Of a DNA stretch of 5,372 nucleotides, positions 1 to 4,798 are shown piece by piece (the stretch's first letter is position 1; each line of letters opens with the position of its first letter). Origin of the DNA: Bacteroidales bacterium (lineage in GTDB: Bacteria > Bacteroidota > Bacteroidia > Bacteroidales > UBA1402); contig DOBD01000259.1 of assembly GCA_003506275.1 (NCBI GenBank), forward strand, positions 7,800 through 13,171, given 5' to 3'. The notes beneath the pieces were generated by a model that had not been told where the DNA came from, did no database searches, and was given only the letters and a program-made list of their open reading frames with translations. The position numbers and the translations under genes are program-made.

Positions 1-2
1 TG

Positions 3-134
3 GCGTCATCGTCCAGGGATGTCCACACCAGCGCCTTGGTGGACATTGAACATAAAACCTGGAAAACAACGGCTCGTTTGCCCGTGCCCGAACCGCCTCT
101 GACAGTGATGACGCTATCGGCTAACCGTAAATAA
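3..134 (+). CDS. C-terminal end of an unidentified protein (possible kelch-type beta-propeller blade)
   Basis: The third forward frame is open from the left edge to a TAA at 132-134, giving 43 residues of a protein that starts outside the window. The other two forward frames close earlier, at 47 and 93. The tail contains ALVDIEHKTWKTTARLPVP: a beta-strand, then D-x-x-x-x-x-W, then LP-x-P. This spacing recalls the end of a kelch or sialidase-like propeller blade, which would suit a secreted carbohydrate-related protein. The match is short and I do not recognise the family. It ends 25 bases before a strong hairpin, which supports its being a real gene terminus. It converges on the antiporter gene. 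Function is unknown. Confidence 0.45.
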   Translation, partial: ASSSRDVHTSALVDIEHKTWKTTARLPVPEPPLTVMTLSANRK

Positions 135-159
135 AGATTTTTGTTACTTGCAGGATGGT

Positions 160-198
160 AGCCCGTCACCAATTCCCTTGTCGGGATGGTGACGGGCT
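160..198. terminator. Hairpin between convergent genes, probable bidirectional terminator
   Basis: GCCCGTCACC (161-170) and GGTGACGGGC (188-197) are perfect inverse complements, and A160-T198 extends the stem to 11 bp. The loop can fold further: CCC (175-177) pairs with GGG (183-185), and T174 pairs with A186. The hairpin lies between the stop of the rightward gene (134) and the stop of the leftward antiporter gene (206), where a shared terminator is expected. There is no long uridine run on either side (TTCATTC follows on the plus strand), so it is not a textbook intrinsic terminator. Confidence 0.7.
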
Positions 199-205
199 TC
201 ATTCA

Positions 206-1567
206 CTAAGGCAGTTGTGGCGCCGGAAAAAAGTAGGTCATCTCAAGGATGTACACTCCTGCACCGGCCAGGTAACCAAGTAGAGCCACCCAGGAAATTT
301 TCTTCAGGTACCAAATGAAATTGATTTTTTCCAGACCCATGACCACCACGCCGGCGGCCGAACCGATTATCAGTATACTGCCACCCACGCCGGCACAGTA
401 GGCAAGGAAGATCCAGAAGATACCGTCCTGTGCGAAGTAGAGGGAGCTGGGGTCAATGGTGTACATGCCCATGGCTCCGGCCACCAGGGGCACGTTGTCA
501 ACCACGGACGACAATAATCCAATAATGATGTTGATGATGTAGTAATTTCCGACTTCCTTGTCCAGGAATTGGGAGAATCCGCGTAGAATGCCTACTTCCT
601 GTAGGGCGGCAACCGCCATCAAGATACCAAGGAAGAACAGGATGGTCGACGTGTCGATGCGCGAAAGAATGTGCGTGATACGGGCTTTACGGCTTTCATC
701 CACTTGATGCTTGTGTTTGTACAGGATTTCAGTGACTATCCACAAGATGCTCAGTCCAAACAGCACACCGATAAAAGGAGGCAGGTGAGTGATGGTTTTG
801 AAGATGGGCACAAAGATGAGGGAGCCCACACCCAGGAAAAACAACAGGTAACGTTCACCTTGGCTGATAATGGTGGCTGCAGGATGGTTGTGCGAGGCTG
901 TTTCTTCGCTGTCTATCTTTTTGGTATCGCCTTTCAAGTTGAGTGAAACCAGGAAGGTGGGAACGAGCATGGAGATGATGGCTGGTAAGAAGAGCTCAGG
1001 AATAATTCCACCAGTGGTGACGTTACCGTTGATCCACAACATGATGGTGGTGACATCCCCGATAGGAGAGAAAGCGCCACCGCTGTTGGCTGCAATAATG
1101 ATGATACCGGCGAACAACAACCTGTCTTTTTTCTCGCTGAGCAACTTACGGAGCAGCATGGTCATGACGATGGCTGTGGTCATATTGTCGAGGATGGCCG
1201 ACATGAAGAAGGTGACAATGGCCAGGATCCAGAGTAATTTGCGCTTGTTGCGGGTGGTGATGTGGCGTGTGATGATGCTGAAACCACCGTGAACGTCGAC
1301 CAGTTCAACGATGGTCATGGCGCCAAGCAAGAAGAAGAGAATCTCGGAAATGTCACCCAGATGCTCTATCAGGCGTTCGTCGGTGACGATATGACGCACT
1401 TCATCGATGGACATGCCAGGGAATAAGGTGGGGGCGTAAAACATGTAAGCAACCCATAACACCACGGACAATAGTAGTGCTGAAGCAGCTTTATTAACTT
1501 TCAAGGGATGTTCCATGGCTATGCAAACATAGCCGATCAGGAACGCGGCAATCATAAATCCTATCAT
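206..1567 (-). CDS. nhaD: NhaD-family Na+/H+ antiporter
   Basis: A polytopic inner-membrane protein of 453 residues that is expected to exchange cytoplasmic Na+ (or Li+) for external H+, for sodium and pH homeostasis. It has about a dozen hydrophobic segments and two related halves, as in the ion transporter superfamily. The first half carries AILDNMTTAIVM (124-135, with D127-N128) and AANSGGAFSPIGDVTT (159-174), both typical of NhaD. The second half carries VVDNVPLVAGAM (355-366, with D357-N358) and GGSILIIGSAAG (395-406). A polar, charged loop (about 213-238) separates the halves. The frame is open further up to a TTG at 1615, but I chose the ATG at 1567: the protein then starts MIGFMIAAFLIGYVCIAMEHP, like known NhaD N-termini, and a -7 box at 1592-1599 lies between the two candidate starts. 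It is transcribed alone and converges on the upstream partial gene. Confidence 0.92.
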   Translation of the reverse strand: MIGFMIAAFLIGYVCIAMEHPLKVNKAASALLLSVVLWVAYMFYAPTLFPGMSIDEVRHIVTDERLIEHLGDISEILFFLLGAMTIVELVDVHGGFSIITRHITTRNKRKLLWILAIVTFFMSAILDNMTTAIVMTMLLRKLLSEKKDRLLFAGIIIIAANSGGAFSPIGDVTTIMLWINGNVTTGGIIPELFLPAIISMLVPTFLVSLNLKGDTKKIDSEETASHNHPAATIISQGERYLLFFLGVGSLIFVPIFKTITHLPPFIGVLFGLSILWIVTEILYKHKHQVDESRKARITHILSRIDTSTILFFLGILMAVAALQEVGILRGFSQFLDKEVGNYYIINIIIGLLSSVVDNVPLVAGAMGMYTIDPSSLYFAQDGIFWIFLAYCAGVGGSILIIGSAAGVVVMGLEKINFIWYLKKISWVALLGYLAGAGVYILEMTYFFPAPQLP

Positions 1568-1591
1568 GGTAGCAGTTTTTTTTAAGTCCGG

Positions 1592-1599
1592 CAAAGTTA
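1592..1599 (-). promoter_or_regulatory. Bacteroidota-type -7 promoter box for the antiporter gene
   Basis: On the minus strand this reads TAACTTTG, an exact match to the Bacteroidota -7 consensus TAnnTTTG. It ends 24 bases upstream of the ATG at 1567, so transcription would begin some 15-20 bases before that ATG. No convincing TTTG -33 box lies at the usual 19-21 base spacing. If the box is real, a TTG start at 1615 would not be on the mRNA. Confidence 0.5.
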
Positions 1600-1649
1600 C
1601 ACCAAACAAATGCAATAATATGCTTTACCCTCCCACAAAAACCCACCTT

Positions 1650-1677
1650 TTTCGAGGGGTTTCGAGGGTTTCGTGGG
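1650..1677. repeat. Three head-to-tail copies of a 9-10 base unit
   Basis: TTTCGAGGGG (1650-1659), TTTCGAGGG (1660-1668) and TTTCGTGGG (1669-1677) follow one another directly. The first has one extra G and the third has one A-to-T change. The array is too short and too lacking in spacers to be a CRISPR array. It may be a slippage product or the edge of a larger intergenic element. Confidence 0.7.
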
Positions 1678-1696
1678 ATGGTACCCCGACTCCGGA

Positions 1697-1726
1697 GGGT
1701 TGCCATCCCCTATGGGGGCAATACCC
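1697..1726. repeat. 30-base imperfect hairpin downstream of the esterase gene
   Basis: GGGT (1697-1700) pairs with ACCC (1723-1726), TGCC (1701-1704) with GGCA (1717-1720), and CCC (1707-1709) with GGG (1714-1716). A two-base AT bulge sits on each side, and the loop is CTAT. It could help end the esterase transcript about 75-100 bases after its stop, although no uridine run follows. It cannot form together with the GGGATGG/CCATCCC stem (1675-1681 with 1703-1709), because both use 1703-1704 and 1707-1709. Confidence 0.5.
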
Positions 1727-1800
1727 AACCCAAGCCAAGGGAGCGGCATCGAAGAAAGAAGCAATCCCGTGAAGGGGAACGGCCTCGAAGGAATAAACAC

Positions 1801-2709
1801 TCAATCTATGAAGCGACGTTGCTTAAGCCAATCCATGAAGGCAGCCTTCCATGTTTCGTGGTACCGGAAGGTGGGACGGAAACCCCAACCGTGGCCACCC
1901 TCTGGGTAGATTTGCAGGGAGGCGGGCACACCCTTGGCCTTCAAGGCTTGATAGAAACGGAGGCTGTTTTCCGGAATCACACCCTTGTCGTCATCACTGA
2001 GCAAAAGCAGGGTGGGAGGGGTCTGTGCTGTAACACGGGTTTCATTGGAATAGAAGGCGATCGAGTCAGGGTTTGTTTTGGCGGTACCCAGCAGGTTTTC
2101 CATGGATCCCCGGTGGGTGACGTTGTCCTGCATGGAGATGACGGGGTAGAACAGGACCATGAAATCGGGTCGGTTGGCCGGACTGGTAAAGTGGGGGCCA
2201 GCCGTTGAGGCCAGGTGTCCGCCAGCCGAGAAGCCGCAAATGCCAATTCTGTCAGGTTTAATACCCAATGTGCTAGCCTGGCTGCGAACCAGTTCTATAG
2301 CCTTGAGGGCGTCTTTGCCAGGTATAAATGCGTGACCATTGGGCAATCTATATTTGAGAAGTACGGCGGTGATGCCGTTTTCGGCCAGCCAATTGGCAAT
2401 TTGAGTGCCTTCATGCTCAGCTGCTTGTCGGATGTAGGCTCCTCCGGGACAGACCACGACGGCTGTTCCGGTATTTTGCCCTTTGGCCGGGTAGATGGTC
2501 ATGGCTGGTACGGAAACATTTTCAATACGGGAGACCTGATTGATTTCCAGTGCCGTGATGCCATTACTTTCGGGTACACCGTCAGGCCATAGAAGTTGAA
2601 TGGTGAGGGTTGATTCGTTTGTTTGGGCTTTCACAGAGGTGGACAGGCAGGTTGAAAAAATGAGGGCCAGGGCAATAAGGCCGGCTTGACTCAGGAGTAG
2701 GTGTTTCAT
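1801..2709 (-). CDS. Secreted alpha/beta-hydrolase esterase (acyl-sugar or xylan-type esterase family)
   Basis: A 302-residue serine esterase of the alpha/beta-hydrolase fold, probably removing acetyl or other acyl groups from carbohydrates. Residues 1-28 form a signal peptide: MKHLLLSQ, a hydrophobic core, then VKA before Q29 as a likely signal peptidase I site. C21 is not in a good lipobox, so a periplasmic or secreted protein is more likely than a lipoprotein. The oxyanion segment is VVVCPGGAY (84-92). The nucleophile elbow is GFSAGGHLA (159-167) with S161. The acid is one of D239-D241 in LLLLSDDDKGVIPENS, and the general base is H273 in YPEGGHGWG. The frame is open back to 2892, but those 61 extra residues lack any family feature, precede a clear signal peptide and cross the predicted promoter at 2786-2793. 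An ATG at 2718 is the main alternative start. Substrate is inferred from family type and from the divergent sugar-uptake genes. Confidence 0.85.
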   Translation of the reverse strand: MKHLLLSQAGLIALALIFSTCLSTSVKAQTNESTLTIQLLWPDGVPESNGITALEINQVSRIENVSVPAMTIYPAKGQNTGTAVVVCPGGAYIRQAAEHEGTQIANWLAENGITAVLLKYRLPNGHAFIPGKDALKAIELVRSQASTLGIKPDRIGICGFSAGGHLASTAGPHFTSPANRPDFMVLFYPVISMQDNVTHRGSMENLLGTAKTNPDSIAFYSNETRVTAQTPPTLLLLSDDDKGVIPENSLRFYQALKAKGVPASLQIYPEGGHGWGFRPTFRYHETWKAAFMDWLKQRRFID

Positions 2710-2785
2710 AGGTGTCATCGATTGAATTGAATCGTACTGTTCAGAGTGCGTACAAGTTGGTTTCTTGCCGTTCAGCCTGGACATC

Positions 2786-2793
2786 CAAAGATA
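2786..2793 (-). promoter_or_regulatory. Bacteroidota-type -7 promoter box for the esterase gene
   Basis: On the minus strand this reads TATCTTTG, an exact match to TAnnTTTG. It lies 76 bases upstream of the ATG at 2709, which leaves a leader of about 70 bases. The -33 position has only a weak ATGG at 20-base spacing. The box excludes the longer reading of the esterase frame that begins at 2892. Confidence 0.5.
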
Positions 2794-2853
2794 CAAACTT
2801 TTTAAAAATCCGACCATTTTACCCCTATGCCACGTTTTTGGGAGCAAATTGGT

Positions 2854-2861
2854 TATTTTTG
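2854..2861 (+). promoter_or_regulatory. Bacteroidota-type -7 promoter box for the mutarotase-carrier operon
   Basis: TATTTTTG matches TAnnTTTG exactly and ends 37 bases before the ATG at 2899. A TTTG lies at 2837-2840, but it is only 13 bases away, shorter than the usual 19-21, so the -33 element is weak or absent. Together with the minus-strand box at 2786-2793, this makes a compact divergent promoter region of 189 bases between the two start codons. I see no clear operator palindrome in it. Confidence 0.45.
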
Positions 2862-2898
2862 TCATCGCATCCTTAATCACATCAAAAAACACCGGCTT

Positions 2899-3222
2899 AT
2901 GAAACGATACGGCAGCGTCATCAAATTAAAGCCTGAACAACAGGCTGAGTACCTTGCCCTGCATGCAGCGGTGTGGCCAGGCGTGTTGGCCACCATCAAG
3001 TCCTGTAACATTAGGAACTACAGCATTTTTTTAAAGGATGGCATCCTTTTCAGTTATTTTGAATACGTGGGAAAGGATTATGAGGCCGACATGGCCAGGA
3101 TGGCCGCGGATCCGGAAACCCAACGTTGGTGGGCTGTCTGCAAACCCTGTCAGGTGCCACTGGAAACCCGTCAACCCGGTGAATGGTGGGCTGACATGGC
3201 CGAAGTATTTCACGTAGACTGA
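2899..3222 (+). CDS. RhaM-family (COG3254) 6-deoxyhexose mutarotase, L-rhamnose or L-fucose
   Basis: A 107-residue cytoplasmic enzyme expected to interconvert the alpha and beta anomers of a 6-deoxyhexose, so that the next enzyme receives its preferred form. It belongs to the dimeric ferredoxin-like-fold RhaM family (DUF718). Y18, H22 and Y41 fall at the same residue numbers as in E. coli RhaM (Tyr18, His22 and Tyr41). HAAVWP (22-27) matches the family H-x-x-[IV]-W-P motif, NYSIF (40-44) and FEY (54-56) are present, and the WW pair is at 77-78. The length is normal. The frame extends back to 2827, but ATG 2899 gives the standard N-terminus (MKRYGSVIKL) and lies just downstream of a -7 box. 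It is the first gene of an operon, 8 bases before a FucP-type carrier. That neighbour makes L-fucose as likely as L-rhamnose, so I give no symbol. Confidence 0.87.
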   Translation: MKRYGSVIKLKPEQQAEYLALHAAVWPGVLATIKSCNIRNYSIFLKDGILFSYFEYVGKDYEADMARMAADPETQRWWAVCKPCQVPLETRQPGEWWADMAEVFHVD

Positions 3223-3226
3223 AAGG
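3222..3226 (+). promoter_or_regulatory. Shine-Dalgarno-like site for the carrier gene
   Basis: AAAGG sits four bases before the ATG at 3231, and its first base is the last base of the mutarotase stop codon. It is the only purine-rich site I find close before a start in this window, and it suggests close translational linkage of mutarotase and carrier. The short spacing makes it a modest site. Confidence 0.4.
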
Positions 3227-3230
3227 CATC

Positions 3231-4454
3231 ATGTCGACACCCCTGCTCCGCACCCCCTCCGGTAAATCATACCTGATACCCTTTTTGCTGATCTCCAGCC
3301 TCTACTTGTTGTGGGGTTGTGCCCACGGTTTACTGGATGTGCTCAACAAGCATTTCCAGGGCTTTTTTGACATGTCCAAGGCTGAATCAGGCTTTGTGCA
3401 GTTTTCAACGTACCTGGCTTATTTTATCATGGCCATACCCGCCGGCTTGTTGTTGCGCAAGGTAGGGTACAAACGGGGATTATTTGCAGGGCTGCTGCTC
3501 TTCGCCCTGGGAGCTTTTGCCTTTGTGCCAGCCGCGTTTGCACATTCGCCCATACCCTTTCTTATCGCTCTGTTCGTCCTTGCCTGCGGGTTGTGCATCA
3601 TAGAAACAGGAGCCCATCCTTACGCCACCATCATGGGGCCTACCGATACCGCTGCCCAGCGCATCAATGTGGCTGCCGCCTTCAACGGAGTGGGCTGGAT
3701 TATTGGGCCTCTGATCGGGGGTACGCTTATTTTCGGAGCAGCACCCGGTGACGCCTTGGCTACAGCCAGACCGTATGTTCTCGTTGGCGGAGTGGTCATG
3801 CTGGTGGCACTGATACTGGCCTTCATCAAGCTACCGGAAATTGTACCGGAATCGGCTTCGCACGATGAAGATACGCCGACTCAGGATCTTCCTTTATGGA
3901 AACACGCTGCCTTTGTCGGAGCCGTCATCGCCCAATTTTGCTATGTGGCCGCCCAGACCGGCATTTTTAGTTTCTTCATCAACTACGTGATGGAGCTGTT
4001 CCCCGACCTGAGCAGTTTACAAGCTTCCAGGCTTTTGAGCATGGGGGGGATGGGGCTGTTTTTCATCGGCCGACTGAGTAGCAGCCTCTTCATGCGATGG
4101 ATGAAACCGGCCAACCTTCTGACCCTTTTTGCAGGGCTCTCCGTCGTGTGCATGCTGTTGGTCATTGCTTCCTGGGGTATGATTTCGTTCATCGCCTTGG
4201 CCGCCTCCTTCTTTTTTATGTCCATGATGTTTCCCACAATTTTCGCACTGGGAGTGAGGGGGTTAGGCGTTAAGACCAAACAGGCTTCGTCATACATTGT
4301 CATGGGAGTCGGTGGTGGAGCCGTTGCGCCTCTGTTGATGGGCTGGCTGGGAGAATCCACCATGGCCGTTGGATTTGTCGTGCCCTTGATTTGTTTCCTG
4401 ATCATTGGAGTTTACGGTTGGAGGCAACGAACACCTAAGTCTGTCGGTGTATGA
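3231..4454 (+). CDS. FucP-type MFS sugar:H+ symporter
   Basis: A 407-residue inner-membrane carrier of the major facilitator superfamily, with about 12 hydrophobic segments and a hydrophilic loop between the halves (about residues 202-222, EIVPESASHDEDTP). It belongs to the fucose/glucose-galactose:H+ symporter family. D36 in GLLDVLNKHF corresponds to E. coli FucP D46. E125 in IIETGAHPYATIMGP corresponds to E135 in the family signature E-T-x-x-x-P. N152 in RINVAAAFNGVGW matches the Asn of the RLN-x(4)-FN segment. These are the residues linked to proton coupling and sugar binding in FucP. AAAGG at 3222-3226, overlapping the stop of the preceding mutarotase gene, is a plausible ribosome site with four bases before the ATG. 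The likely substrate is L-fucose or L-rhamnose, suggested by the mutarotase next door. Glucose/galactose or another sugar is possible, since the family is broad. Confidence 0.88.
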   Translation: MSTPLLRTPSGKSYLIPFLLISSLYLLWGCAHGLLDVLNKHFQGFFDMSKAESGFVQFSTYLAYFIMAIPAGLLLRKVGYKRGLFAGLLLFALGAFAFVPAAFAHSPIPFLIALFVLACGLCIIETGAHPYATIMGPTDTAAQRINVAAAFNGVGWIIGPLIGGTLIFGAAPGDALATARPYVLVGGVVMLVALILAFIKLPEIVPESASHDEDTPTQDLPLWKHAAFVGAVIAQFCYVAAQTGIFSFFINYVMELFPDLSSLQASRLLSMGGMGLFFIGRLSSSLFMRWMKPANLLTLFAGLSVVCMLLVIASWGMISFIALAASFFFMSMMFPTIFALGVRGLGVKTKQASSYIVMGVGGGAVAPLLMGWLGESTMAVGFVVPLICFLIIGVYGWRQRTPKSVGV

Positions 4455-4798
4455 ACGGACAACAGCATAACAGGTTAATCTGGGAAGGCCGTACGGTGGA
4501 GAAGATGATTGTCTTGTACTGTCGCCATCATCATCCGGACAGAACTTTTTTATCAGTGCATGCTCAAGCACCGGTATGTGCTGATTGCCATGCTTTGTTG
4601 ACGTATGCCCTGCGTCGTATCGATGCCTGTCGATACGGTTACGACAAACCGACATGTGCCAACTGTACCACCCATTGCTACAAACCGGCCATGCGCGCGT
4701 CCATCCGCCAAGTCATGCGCTTTGCAGGACCACGCATGCTTTGGTATCACCCTTTAACTGCTATTAAACACACCTGGTTATCATGGATGCGCAAATGA
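4451..4798 (+). CDS. ygbA: YgbA-type protein (nitrous oxide-stimulated promoter family)
   Basis: A 115-residue, probably cytoplasmic, Cys- and His-rich protein that I recognise as the YgbA_NO family. The signature runs in order: IVLYCRHHH (20-28), C43-x2-C46 in PVCADCHALLTYA, C60 in IDACRYG, C69-x2-C72-x3-C76 in KPTCANCTTHCYKPAMR, then RQVMRFAGPRMLWYHP (86-101). The cysteine spacing suggests bound metal or an iron-sulfur cluster, but this is inference. In E. coli, ygbA belongs to the NsrR nitric-oxide regulon, which gave the family its name; the biochemical role is not settled. The start ATG overlaps the carrier stop (ATGA, 4451-4454) and the end overlaps the next gene by another ATGA (4795-4798). 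I see no separate promoter or NO-regulator palindrome before it, so expression should follow the sugar operon here. Confidence 0.85.
   Translation: MNGQQHNRLIWEGRTVEKMIVLYCRHHHPDRTFLSVHAQAPVCADCHALLTYALRRIDACRYGYDKPTCANCTTHCYKPAMRASIRQVMRFAGPRMLWYHPLTAIKHTWLSWMRK

Larger units (their letters stand above)
1616..1800. repeat. Structured non-coding intergenic region, candidate dispersed element
   Basis: This stretch separates the stop of the esterase gene from the promoter of the antiporter gene, both leftward. I see no credible gene in it. The short open frames crossing it have low-complexity Gly/Pro-rich translations with no family signature. It is unusually rich in local symmetry: TCCCAC (1631-1636) pairs with GTGGGA (1673-1678), GGGATGG (1675-1681) pairs with CCATCCC (1703-1709), and the 8-base palindrome CTCCGGAG sits at 1690-1697. 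TTCGAGG at 1651-1657 and 1661-1667 recurs inverted as CCTCGAA at 1783-1789. The style resembles intergenic repeats found in many copies in some Bacteroidota genomes. Copy number cannot be judged from one window. Confidence 0.4.

Noticed and set aside
671..1292. Plus-strand open frames opposite the antiporter gene (671-946 and 870-1292)
   Set aside because: They are antisense shadows of a well-supported membrane protein, with no recognisable domain or start signal.
1568..1615. 16-residue N-terminal extension of the antiporter from a TTG start
   Set aside because: Rare start codon, no family match, and a promoter -7 box lies within it.
1650..1677. Possible CRISPR array
   Set aside because: The three units are only 9-10 bases long and directly adjacent, with no spacers.
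1566..2592. Plus-strand open frames over the intergenic block and opposite the esterase (including 1678-2208 and 2215-2592)
   Set aside because: They are antisense to a gene with a full catalytic triad, or are low-complexity Gly/Pro-rich translations of a structured non-coding region.
2710..2892. 61-residue N-terminal extension of the esterase
   Set aside because: It precedes a clear signal peptide, has no family features, and crosses the divergent promoter region.
2827..2898. 24-residue N-terminal extension of the mutarotase
   Set aside because: It crosses the -7 box at 2854-2861, and the ATG at 2899 gives the standard family N-terminus and matching catalytic residue numbers.
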